Positions 16,824 to 25,028 of a stretch of 64,000 bases of DNA are shown here, piece by piece. The position numbers and the translations under genes are program-made. The notes beneath the pieces are model-generated. The model was not told the origin of the DNA. It searched no databases and saw only the letters and a list, made by a program, of their open reading frames with translations. How positions within the stretch are numbered: position 1 is the first letter of the stretch; every line of letters starts with the position of its first letter. Source of the stretch: Methylomonas sp. AM2-LC (GTDB lineage Bacteria; Pseudomonadota; Gammaproteobacteria; Methylococcales; Methylomonadaceae); NCBI RefSeq assembly GCF_039904985.1, contig NZ_CP157005.1:2480001-2544000 (forward strand), written 5' to 3'.

Positions 16824-18016
16824 GCTATGCCGAATTATTTTTAAAGAAAAACGAAGATCGGCGTTTACGGCAAGGCCATGTCTGGGTGTTTAGCAACGAA
16901 GTAGATACCCAGCGTAGTGCCTTGGAACAATTTACACCCGGACAGGTGGTGTTGGTCAACGATCATGCGGGCAAGTGTTTGGGTGTAGCCTATGTTAATC
17001 CACATGCTTTGATTTGTGCGCGATTATTATCCAGAAAACCCAATACCAAACTGGGCGAAAATTTTTTCAAAGCACGTATAACAGAGGCTCTGCAATTACG
17101 CGAACGCTGGTTCGATAAGCCCTATTATCGACTGGTGTTTTCTGAAAGTGATGGCTTACCAGGTTTGGTCATAGACCGTTTTGGCGGCGTATTGTCGGTG
17201 CAAATTACCACTGCCGGTATGGAACTGCACAAACAAGTGATTGTGGATGTACTGGTTAAATTATTAAATCCCGATGCAGTACTGCTTAAAAATGATAACA
17301 GTCAGCGTCAACTGGAAGCACTGAGTCTGGAAAATGAATTAGCCTATGGGCAAATGCCGGAACAGTTGATTATTGAAGAAAATAATGCGCGTTTTATTAT
17401 TAATGTGGCCGATGGGCAAAAAACCGGTTGGTTTTACGATCACCGTGAGAATAGAGCCCAGTTTGCGCGCTCGGTCAGTGGCTTAAAAGTGCTGGATTTG
17501 TTCAGTTATGCCGGTGGCTGGGGCATTCCGGCTGCATTGGCTGGGGCAGCAGAAGTCACCTGTGTAGACAGTTCTGATTCTGCCCTGGATTTGGCCGCAC
17601 AAAGTGCCGCCTTAAATGGCGTGGCTGATAAAATGCAGTTTATACGTAGCGATGTGTTTGATTTTCTTAAACAACAACGTGAACAAAACGTGCATTACGA
17701 TGCCATCGTGCTAGATCCACCGGCCTTGATAAAACGAAAAAAAGATTTTAAAGCGGGCTACGAGGCTTATAGACGCTTAAACCAATTGGCCATACAAGTA
17801 TTGTCCAATCAGGGTATTTTGGTGTCCGCTTCCTGTTCCTATCATTTAACGCGAGAAAATTTGCACGAAATACTCAGATCAGCCAGTCGGCATATAGATA
17901 GGCATCTGGTGTTTGTGGGTAGCGGCGGGCAGGGGGCTGATCATCCCATTTTACCGGCCTTGCCGGAATCGGAATATCTTAAAAGTTTTGTTTGTGCGGT
18001 TTCCAGCCGATTCTAG
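16820..18016 (+). CDS. rlmI: 23S rRNA m5C1962 methyltransferase RlmI-like
   Basis: A 398-residue class I SAM methyltransferase of the RlmI/YccW type. An N-terminal PUA-like RNA-binding domain (LRQGHVWVFSNEV...PGQVVLVNDH) is followed by the catalytic domain with KTGWFYDHRENR, VLDLFSYAGGWGI (SAM loop), VLDPPALIKRKKDF and SASCSYHL, the last carrying a catalytic-type Cys. I chose the ATG overlapping the prmA stop rather than an upstream in-frame ATG, since the protein then begins with MSYAELFLKKNEDRRL as expected. Known role: methylation of C1962 in 23S rRNA. Confidence 0.93.
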   Translation: MSYAELFLKKNEDRRLRQGHVWVFSNEVDTQRSALEQFTPGQVVLVNDHAGKCLGVAYVNPHALICARLLSRKPNTKLGENFFKARITEALQLRERWFDKPYYRLVFSESDGLPGLVIDRFGGVLSVQITTAGMELHKQVIVDVLVKLLNPDAVLLKNDNSQRQLEALSLENELAYGQMPEQLIIEENNARFIINVADGQKTGWFYDHRENRAQFARSVSGLKVLDLFSYAGGWGIPAALAGAAEVTCVDSSDSALDLAAQSAALNGVADKMQFIRSDVFDFLKQQREQNVHYDAIVLDPPALIKRKKDFKAGYEAYRRLNQLAIQVLSNQGILVSASCSYHLTRENLHEILRSASRHIDRHLVFVGSGGQGADHPILPALPESEYLKSFVCAVSSRF

Positions 18017-18024
18017 GTGCCGTG

Positions 18025-18189
18025 ATGAAGCCACATTCAGCCTGTCATTTATGCGGCCAATCGGTAGTAATCGGGCGTTTTGTGTTGGGCGAAGCGCACC
18101 TGCAAAAACAGTTTTGTTGTCTGGGTTGTCTTAGTATTTTTCAATTGCTCAATCCTGAGCGCACTATAACTATAAAATCATCGGAGTAA
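18025..18189 (+). CDS. Mini-protein with CxxC/CCxGC heavy-metal ATPase-type domain
   Basis: A 54-residue protein starting at the ATG after the rlmI stop. It contains CHLCG near the start and CCLGCLSIF further on, the pattern of the metal-binding domain found at the N-terminus of CcoI/FixI-type heavy-metal P-type ATPases (PF12156-like), here without an ATPase. It could be a free metal-binding or chaperone protein. It sits 5 bases before a membrane protein with its own Cys cluster (ESCSDR), so both may act together. Not a fragment by decay: it has a proper start and stop. Confidence 0.6.
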   Translation: MKPHSACHLCGQSVVIGRFVLGEAHLQKQFCCLGCLSIFQLLNPERTITIKSSE

Positions 18190-18194
18190 ATAAC

Positions 18195-18725
18195 ATGAAA
18201 GCGTGCGAATCCTGTTCTGATCGGGTTAATATTGGTTGTCATCACCCGCATAAGCCGGTTTGGTCCAGAGCCCTTGGTTTAGTGTTTATCTATTTACCGA
18301 TTTTAACCTTACCCTTTGTTATTCTCAGTGCTTATTTAACCTATTTTAGTCTGAAGCTGGTAGGGGCGGAAAATGTTAAAACCTGGGGAGATTTCTTACC
18401 CGATCGTGCCAGCCACCGCTATACCTTAAAAGACCAAATTATTATGGATGGTTCATTTAAATTGAGCTTTTCGCAATCTAAATTGTTCTGGATTTTAAAC
18501 TGCACTTGGTATTGCCCTTACAGTGTCGGTTTGTTTGAATGGCATGCCTACATGGTTAAAGTGGTTGAAAACTGGTGGTGTCCGTTTACGCATGCGCGTA
18601 AAGACAGTTATACCGATGGCGCTATCGACCAGTCTTTTTGGCATATCTACCCAGAAGAAAAAGCCAAATTGCACGAAGACGATAAAAATAATCCTATTTT
18701 TACTAAAGACGCTGACAGCGAATAA
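18195..18725 (+). CDS. Cys-rich membrane protein, unknown function
   Basis: A 176-residue protein preceded by GGAG. It opens with a soluble CESCSDRVNIGCHHPH cluster that could bind metal, followed by a long hydrophobic segment (LGLVFIYLPILTLPFVILSA) and a second membrane-near part rich in aromatics (WILNCTWYCPYSVGLFEWH, VENWWCPFTHARK). Several Cys and Trp are spaced as if conserved. I do not know a function. The close upstream CxxC mini-protein suggests metal or redox handling. Confidence 0.7.
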   Translation: MKACESCSDRVNIGCHHPHKPVWSRALGLVFIYLPILTLPFVILSAYLTYFSLKLVGAENVKTWGDFLPDRASHRYTLKDQIIMDGSFKLSFSQSKLFWILNCTWYCPYSVGLFEWHAYMVKVVENWWCPFTHARKDSYTDGAIDQSFWHIYPEEKAKLHEDDKNNPIFTKDADSE

Positions 18726-18828
18726 GGTAGTTGTCATAAATACGTCATGTTTGGGCTGCATCTTAATGTTAAAATTCAGGGGTTGTACTTAAAAGTACCT
18801 GATTAGCAAGGTGTTGCTATCGTGGTAG

Positions 18829-18857
18829 GGTGGGCAGAAAAATGCCCACCTGTTTTT
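18829..18857 (+). terminator. Intrinsic terminator
   Basis: GGTGGGCA/TGCCCACC stem with a six-base loop, then TGTTTTT. It closes the prmA-to-membrane-protein run, about 100 bases after the last stop. Confidence 0.85.
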
Positions 18858-19026
18858 CATTGGGCAAACTCTAAACTAGCAAAATCTGTCGCAATAATTG
18901 ATAGGGTTCTCTATTCATGCACTGCGCTGACTTTTAGAGTCCTGTAACCCTAGAATAACTAGATAGCAAAAATCCTTATATATTCTATTTTTAGTGTGTT
19001 ACCCATAAACATCTCAGGATCACAAT

Positions 19027-20658
19027 ATGGCCATCTCTGCACCACCCGTTCAGCCAGCTAATCAAACCTATAAACCGGCCACTGTCTGGTGGTTTTGGGC
19101 AGGGATAGTCGTGTTATTGGGCTTGATCTTTCGGGTTAGTATTGATGAAATGCTGTCGGTGTGGCTGAATGTAGAAGAGTATAGTCACGGCTTCTTTATC
19201 CCCTGTATCACCCTGTATTTGATCTGGATACGCCGCTCCGAATTGCAATTGGTGGCTAGCGTTAAAGATTCGCAATTAGGTTTGATCGTCATGCTGTTTG
19301 GCATGCTGCTGTTCCTGCTGGCAAGTCTGGCGGTATTTCGCGTGTTTGAACAGTATGCGTTTTTGATTACCCTGTATGGTTTATTTGCTGTTATTTTTGG
19401 CAGCAAAGGCTTGCGCACTTTTTACATTCCGCTGTTATTTCTGCTGTTTATGGTACCGCTGCCGTCTTTCGTGCTGAGCAATCTGTCCACCAAATTGCAG
19501 CTTATCTCCTCATGGTTAGGGGTAGAATTTATTCGTACCTGCGATATTATGGTTTATCTGGAAGGCAACGTTATTGACCTGGGTAGTTATAAATTACAAG
19601 TAGTCGATGCTTGTAGCGGTTTACGTTATTTATTCCCCTTGTCGAGTCTGGCGTTTTTATGTGCTTATTTATATAAAGGACCCATCTGGCAAAAATGGTT
19701 GGTATTCTTGTCGTCTATGCCCTTAACCGTCTTTATGAACAGTTTTCGTATCGGCGTGATTGGTGTCATGGTAGATAACTGGGGCACCGCCATGGCAGAA
19801 GGTTTTCTGCACGATTTCGAAGGCTGGGTGGTATTTTTATTATGTATGCTGCTATTGTTTATAGAAATGTGGTTGCTGACCAGACTAAGTGGCCGTAAAC
19901 AAGCGTTTAACGAGCTGGTACAAATACCCGATGCCTGGCTGGCAGAAAGTAAAACCGGCGTTACACACGTAGTGTTTAATCGTTCCATATTTGCGGTATT
20001 ATTGTTGTTGCTAGTAGGGGGCGGTATTTCCGAGTCTATAAAAGGTCGGGTAGATATCATTCCGCAACGTAAAGCCTTTGTTAATTTTCCAGCACAAATT
20101 GACAGCTGGGTCGGTCACAATGAGTTGCTTGGGCCTGAATATTTGGCGCAGCTAAAACTGACAGATTATGTGATCACCAACTATGTTAAACCTGGCGAAA
20201 AACAGGCCATTAACTTTTACAGCGCCTATTATCAATCGCAACGTAAAGATGCTGCGGTACATTCGCCACGTAGTTGTATCCCTGGCGATGGTTGGCAAAT
20301 TGTCCAGTACGAAGAGCGCAGCTTTCCAGAATTACAATTAGAAGGTCAACCTTTAGTCGTGAATCGTGCCATCATTGAAAAAGGCGAAAACAGACAATTA
20401 GTGTATTTCTGGTTCCAGCAGCGTGGACGCCTGCTAACCAATGAATATTTGGTTAAATGGTATTTGTTCTATGACGCCATTACCCTAAATAGAACCGACG
20501 GTGCGTTGGTCAGGCTGGTGATTAACTTGGATAAAAGTGAAGATCCCGCCGTGGTAGAGCAACGCTTGCAAGCTTTTCTAAAAGCGATATTACCAAAATT
20601 GCCAGACTATTTACCAGGCAAACATGTGGAAACCGCTGGCGTTGCTGCTATTGAATAA
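19027..20658 (+). CDS. xrtD: Exosortase with fused EpsI domain, XrtD-like
   Basis: A 543-residue inner-membrane protein with about eight membrane helices in the first ~290 residues. The exosortase triad is complete: Cys196 in VVDACSGLRYLF, Arg241 in NSFRIGVIG, and His262 in GFLHDFEGW. The C-terminal part, from about residue 330, is an EpsI-type domain (AINFYSAYYQSQRKDAAVHS, PRSCIPGDGWQI). Exosortases cleave sorting tails and pass proteins to the surface. The VPLP signals on the two proteins at 5.6 and 10.6 kb point to the VPLPA-specific XrtD class rather than XrtA; that subclass is my inference. AGGA precedes the ATG. Confidence 0.88.
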   Translation: MAISAPPVQPANQTYKPATVWWFWAGIVVLLGLIFRVSIDEMLSVWLNVEEYSHGFFIPCITLYLIWIRRSELQLVASVKDSQLGLIVMLFGMLLFLLASLAVFRVFEQYAFLITLYGLFAVIFGSKGLRTFYIPLLFLLFMVPLPSFVLSNLSTKLQLISSWLGVEFIRTCDIMVYLEGNVIDLGSYKLQVVDACSGLRYLFPLSSLAFLCAYLYKGPIWQKWLVFLSSMPLTVFMNSFRIGVIGVMVDNWGTAMAEGFLHDFEGWVVFLLCMLLLFIEMWLLTRLSGRKQAFNELVQIPDAWLAESKTGVTHVVFNRSIFAVLLLLLVGGGISESIKGRVDIIPQRKAFVNFPAQIDSWVGHNELLGPEYLAQLKLTDYVITNYVKPGEKQAINFYSAYYQSQRKDAAVHSPRSCIPGDGWQIVQYEERSFPELQLEGQPLVVNRAIIEKGENRQLVYFWFQQRGRLLTNEYLVKWYLFYDAITLNRTDGALVRLVINLDKSEDPAVVEQRLQAFLKAILPKLPDYLPGKHVETAGVAAIE

Positions 20659-20722
20659 AGTCTGTGTTGAAACCTTATAACCGCATCAATTAGGTAGGTA
20701 ATTTGTAGATTGTTGCGGTTAA

Positions 20723-20777
20723 GTCAGTGCTTGATGCGGTGCGTGCCTCAACCTAATGCGCCGCATCAAGCACTGAC
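20723..20777. repeat. Long perfect hairpin after the exosortase gene
   Basis: GTCAGTGCTTGATGCGG and its exact complement CCGCATCAAGCACTGAC (17 bp) flank a loop of about 20 bases. There is no T-run. It may act as a bidirectional terminator between the exosortase and the convergent leftward gene, or be a mobile palindromic unit. Confidence 0.75.
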
Positions 20778-20823
20778 GGACAGCGCTATTAACTAACGCT
20801 TCCACAATCCGCTTTAACTGTGA

Positions 20824-21279
20824 TTAAGGATACGTCTGCTCTATCCCTTGTATTTTCAAAAAACCAGATACCGTGTCATTTTTATTGATTCCTGGAGTGA
20901 CAGGCTGCTCAAGATCCTTTTTGCAATGGTATGGTATTGATTTACTCAGTGCTTTTACCTTAGCCAAGCGTTGTTTTGGATAGCAACAAGTATCTATTAA
21001 ACGCGTGGCACCGTTGTCCACACACCAGTTGATTATTTTATCTATATTAATAATATCTTTATTATTTTCGTCAACAAATGCTTCTTTAGTGACCTCTCCA
21101 TGTCCAACAACATAGACATCAGCATCTTTAATTTTTGATTTGTAACCGTTCAAGGTGTCTTTTTGCGAAAGATCGCAAAACTCAAAGCCAATACTGTTAG
21201 GATTGTTTTCAAGCAGGGCGGTTAGGGTTTCGGCATTTGGACGGGTATGCTTGCAGATATTTAAAACTAGGTAAGGCAT
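20824..21279 (-). CDS. Small caspase/clan-CD-like protein, putative
   Basis: A 151-residue soluble protein starting with MPYLVLNICKHTRPN. Two blocks resemble the catalytic core of clan CD cysteine peptidases: ADVYVVGHGEV (hydrophobic strand then His-Gly) and ATRLIDTCCYP (hydrophobic strand then Asp-x-Cys). Spacing of about 40 residues fits that fold. No prodomain or effector region is present. It lies at the edge of the defence island, so a role as a small protease or its decoy is possible, but I do not recognise an exact family. Confidence 0.55.
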   Translation of the reverse strand: MPYLVLNICKHTRPNAETLTALLENNPNSIGFEFCDLSQKDTLNGYKSKIKDADVYVVGHGEVTKEAFVDENNKDIINIDKIINWCVDNGATRLIDTCCYPKQRLAKVKALSKSIPYHCKKDLEQPVTPGINKNDTVSGFLKIQGIEQTYP

Positions 21280-21672
21280 GGTAGTATCTCCTGATTGAAA
21301 AATGAGTAATTTTCAAATTCGATTAACTGTTAACTTAATTCCCCAGTTTAACTTGCTTAACGAGTAAACATTACTTAGGCTAAGTTACATTGAGGGGTTT
21401 TGCCAGCCAAAGCTAACGGCAGCTTTCAAAAGTCACTATGCGCAGTATCGCTTAGCCCTTTAATTATGGGTATTTTCGAACCATTGATGCACTGCACGAT
21501 CTTACAAACAGATAGCATACAGACTTATTGCTATGTACTTGGTCAAATATTAAGTACGTTTATTACAAACTGGGCAGTTTTTAAAAAACTTAACATTTTA
21601 ACTAGCCTTTGGCGGGCAGATCATAATGCACAGGCAAGTGGATTGCAACTTATAATCTAGTAAAAAAACTGA
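21280..21672. other. Intergenic region at the edge of the defence island
   Basis: An 86-codon open frame here has no ribosome binding site, mixed composition and no recognisable motif, so I do not call it. Nothing else is visible. Confidence 0.35.
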
Positions 21673-21820
21673 ATGGCTTTCGGTATTTCTACCTATTTCA
21701 TTTCCACCATTTCAATTAATAAGTGTTGACCAATAATATTGCGTAGACTGGTCAGCGCAATTTGATGCACGGCCAAACTGCAGTTCTCGACCGCGATAAC
21801 GGCTCTTTCGGCATCTGTTA
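21673..21820 (-). pseudogene. Partial, internally deleted copy of the slipin gene
   Basis: Two blocks match the slipin gene at 26.5-27.3 kb in the same orientation. The first (TTTCATTTCCACCATTTCAA region) matches about 26757-26801. The second (from AATAAGTGTTGACCAATAA) matches about 26886-26988 with a handful of substitutions. The 84 bases between them in the intact gene are deleted here. It encodes only a middle piece of the band 7 domain and cannot work. Confidence 0.85.
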
Positions 21821-22021
21821 GCTATTGTGGATGTGCTGGATGAAGTGAAGCACTCAAATACACTATAAGCCAATTTTGTATAGCCATTGCTGTTCGCAAC
21901 AGCTTTATAAGTGAATTAAGTATAATATGTAGACATAGGTAACGGTAAACACCATTGGTCTGAATACCGATTTACTCTATCGGAACACAACGAATACAAA
22001 ATATCGGGAAAACTCCGCTAA

Positions 22022-22423
22022 ATGGCAATTAAAAAAACCGAATTATCCTCATTGCTGTGGGCTGGTTGCGACAAATTGCGCGGGGGTAAAGATTATGTTT
22101 TAACCTTGCTGTTTATGAAGTATGTATCCGATAAATACAGAGGTGATCCGCACGGCATGATTGTGGTGCCGCAAGGCGGTTCAGCTCAAAAGCAGTTTAA
22201 TTGTCTAGATGCAATAGATTTTCCATTTCCATCAAAAGAAGAACAACCCATCATCCAATCCGACATGGATACCGAAATCCAAACCCTGCAACAACGCTTA
22301 AGCAAAACCCGCCACATCAAACAAGGTATGATGCAGGAATTATTGACAGGTAAAACGCGTTTGCTTAAAACGTCATCGAATAAGTCCGCAACCGAAAATA
22401 GGGAGTTTGCAAATGGCAAATGA
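22022..22423 (+). pseudogene. Fused hsdM/hsdS remnant of a type I restriction-modification system
   Basis: The 133-codon frame begins like the HsdM methyltransferase subunit (MAIKKTEL, then CDKLRGGKDYVLTLLFMKYV, SDKYRGDPHGMIVVPQGG) with a few residues missing after LRGG. It then jumps to the C-terminal end of an HsdS specificity subunit (EEQPIIQSDMDTEIQTLQQR, MMQELLTGKTRLL). The whole catalytic domain of HsdM and most of HsdS are lost in one deletion that happened to stay in frame. It keeps an ATG and is directly followed by the TrlF-like gene, so the old operon order is still visible. Confidence 0.88.
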
Positions 22424-25028
22424 TGTATTTAGCTATGGTAGCCGTTGGTTAAAAGCCGACTTTCATCTGCACACCCGCGCGGATAAAGAATTTAGCTATC
22501 CAGGTGCGGATAATGAGTACATAAAAGAGTATGTTTCCGCTCTGGTTACTGCAAACATACAACTAGGCGTGATTACTAATCATAATAAATTCGATAAACA
22601 AGAATTCAAAGTCCTCCGTAATGCTGCTCGTAAAGCGGGTATTGGCTTGCTACCTGGGGTGGAACTGTCAATCAATGATGGGCAAGCTGGTATTCATACC
22701 TTAGTGGTGTTTGCCGATGAGTGGATAGACAATGATACTCAGAGTAACTATATCCAAAGTTTTTTAGAAGTTACCTTTGCCGGACAGACCAATTTCGAGC
22801 AGGAATACGCGCGTTCAAATCATAATATTGTCGAAACCGTGCGGGAATTAGATAAGTTGAACAAAGATTATTTTTTAATTTTTGCGCATGTAGAAGCACC
22901 CAATGGTCTGTGGGGGGGCTTGTCAGTTGGTCGAATACAAGATTTATTTGAAAACGAAACCGTAAGACGCAGAATCCTCGGTTTTCAAAAAGTACGTAGC
23001 CGTGATGAACGCTCGAAAATAGTACAGGCTTTGAACAATTATTATCCTGCGGATGTTGAGGGTTGTGATGCCAAAAACTTTGCTGATATGGGTGCCCGCA
23101 AGCAAGCGACTTATTTAAAATTGGGGGATTTTAGTTTAGCGGCAGTCAAATTTGCTTTGCGCGACTATCCTAACCGGGTCGCTAACAGCTTGCGTAAATA
23201 TAAGCATTCCTATATCAAAAAAATAAGTTTTGAAGGCGCAGGCGCATTGGGTGGCACCGAAATTTGTTTCTCACCGGAACTGAACATTTTAATAGGTATA
23301 AGGGGCAGTGGCAAATCCTCAGTTTTAGAGGGCATACGTTATGCGCTTAATATTCCGTTTGGCGATAAGGCATCGGATATCGAATATAAGGAAGGCTTGG
23401 TTAAGCACTTGCTACGTAGTGGAGGCAAAATCACCATAGATGCGGTTGATCGTCGCGGTCAACCCTATCAAATACGCCGTATACTGGGTGAGCGTCCGGA
23501 TGTCTATGTCAATGAACAATTGCAACCCGGTGTTTCCATACGGGAAACGGTATTGTATAAACCCATCTATTTTGGTCAGAAAGACCTCTCCAGTACTGGT
23601 GCTGGATTCGAAAAAGATTTGATCGAAAAACTGGTCGGCGAAGCCTTGATACCAGTCAGGCAAAAAATTGCGTTAGCACAACAGGCCGTATTAGACAGCA
23701 TTGTTCAGATACAACGCCTGAAGCGTGCAGCGGATCAAAAGCAGGAGTGGCTGCAAAAAAAAATGGATGCTGAGTATAAATTAAAGTTTTATCAGAAACA
23801 TGCTGTAGAAGAAAAGCTGCAAAAGCAAATTGATTTTGACCGGGACGAACGTAAAGCGGGGCAAGTGATACAAGAGGTTCAGAATTATTTCGACCAACTA
23901 GTCGGATTTATTGCGACTGTTGAAGATGAATTAAATAATCAAGCCTTGTATAAGTCAGCCAATAATCAGGCGTTTTTTGTGGATTTTTTTGCGATATTTG
24001 CCAAAATTCTACAAGGATTAGATACCATTAAACAGATATCTACTCAGGGACAGCCGCTTGTTTCAGAATTGCAGCAAAAATTTTCCCAATTTATACGTAA
24101 CAAGCAGACCTTAAAAGAAGAGTTTGCTGAAATTGAACGTAAATTGGCTGGCGAATTGCAACAAGCAGGTGCACAAGCGATTAATCCGCAAGAGTTTCGC
24201 GAATTAAAACAGTGGTTGGATCAGGCTGAGCAAATGCTGAATGCATTGGAAAAGAGTGAGCAACAATACACTGAGTTGAAAAAATCGCTGGAGGGTGAAT
24301 TTGCAAAATTGAATGATGTTTGGCTGGAAGAATATCGTGCCATAGAGCACATTGTGGCCAGTATTAATGAGATAGATTCCCCATTGAAAATTGTGCCAGC
24401 GTTTAAGGCGAATAAGGATGCCATGCTTAAATTCCTTCAAGATTTGTTTCGTGGTAGTCGTATCAGAGAAGCAGGCTTACAAAGCGTCATTAATGAATAC
24501 AGTGATTTTGGTGCCATGTGGCGGGATATGTCAGCAGCTAATCAGATTTTAGGTGGCGCATTTGAAACATTTAGCCAATACTTTGAAAATAATCTCGCTA
24601 CGTTGTTAACCTGGCAAGTGCCAAATGTTTACACAATTGAATATCACGGTAAGGCATTGGCACAGCATTCACTGGGGCAGCGGGCGTCAGCTTTGATGCT
24701 GTTTGTATTAAGCCAGCGTGACAACGATGTTGTGATTATTGACCAACCGGAAGACGACCTGGATAACCAAACAATATATGATGATGTAATTAAATTGATA
24801 CGTGCGCTTAAACCGGAAACGCAATTTATTTTTGCTACTCATAATGCCAATATTCCGGTGTTGGGTGATGCTGAACAGGTGATAGCATGCAGTTATGTGG
24901 ATGAGCGAGTAGTTACAATAACTGGCAGTATTGATTGTGCCAACATTCAACAGCAGATCGTAAGGATTATGGAAGGTGGTGCAGAAGCTTTCGAGAGACG
25001 TAAACAGGTGTATGAAGCATGGAAATAA
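22413..25028 (+). CDS. TrlF-like PHP-domain and SMC/AAA-type ATPase
   Basis: An 871-residue protein. I start it at the ATG with GGGAG seven bases upstream, overlapping the end of the hsd remnant. The N-terminus is a PHP phosphoesterase-like domain (ADFHLHTRAD with HxH, VITNHN, LLPGVEL, FAHVEAPNG). Around residue 297 is the Walker A of an ABC/SMC-type ATPase (LIGIRGSGKSSVLEG), then a long coiled-coil region to about residue 680, and a C-terminal half with Walker B DVVIIDQPEDDLDNQ and FATHNANIP. This layout is that of the TrlF family, often encoded with type I R-M systems and thought to act in defence; nuclease action is inferred. Overlaps the next gene by 10 bases. Confidence 0.85.
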   Translation: MANDVFSYGSRWLKADFHLHTRADKEFSYPGADNEYIKEYVSALVTANIQLGVITNHNKFDKQEFKVLRNAARKAGIGLLPGVELSINDGQAGIHTLVVFADEWIDNDTQSNYIQSFLEVTFAGQTNFEQEYARSNHNIVETVRELDKLNKDYFLIFAHVEAPNGLWGGLSVGRIQDLFENETVRRRILGFQKVRSRDERSKIVQALNNYYPADVEGCDAKNFADMGARKQATYLKLGDFSLAAVKFALRDYPNRVANSLRKYKHSYIKKISFEGAGALGGTEICFSPELNILIGIRGSGKSSVLEGIRYALNIPFGDKASDIEYKEGLVKHLLRSGGKITIDAVDRRGQPYQIRRILGERPDVYVNEQLQPGVSIRETVLYKPIYFGQKDLSSTGAGFEKDLIEKLVGEALIPVRQKIALAQQAVLDSIVQIQRLKRAADQKQEWLQKKMDAEYKLKFYQKHAVEEKLQKQIDFDRDERKAGQVIQEVQNYFDQLVGFIATVEDELNNQALYKSANNQAFFVDFFAIFAKILQGLDTIKQISTQGQPLVSELQQKFSQFIRNKQTLKEEFAEIERKLAGELQQAGAQAINPQEFRELKQWLDQAEQMLNALEKSEQQYTELKKSLEGEFAKLNDVWLEEYRAIEHIVASINEIDSPLKIVPAFKANKDAMLKFLQDLFRGSRIREAGLQSVINEYSDFGAMWRDMSAANQILGGAFETFSQYFENNLATLLTWQVPNVYTIEYHGKALAQHSLGQRASALMLFVLSQRDNDVVIIDQPEDDLDNQTIYDDVIKLIRALKPETQFIFATHNANIPVLGDAEQVIACSYVDERVVTITGSIDCANIQQQIVRIMEGGAEAFERRKQVYEAWK

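Noticed and set aside
21400..21660. 86-codon open frame on the plus strand
   Set aside because: No ribosome binding site, no motif, and irregular composition; probably intergenic.
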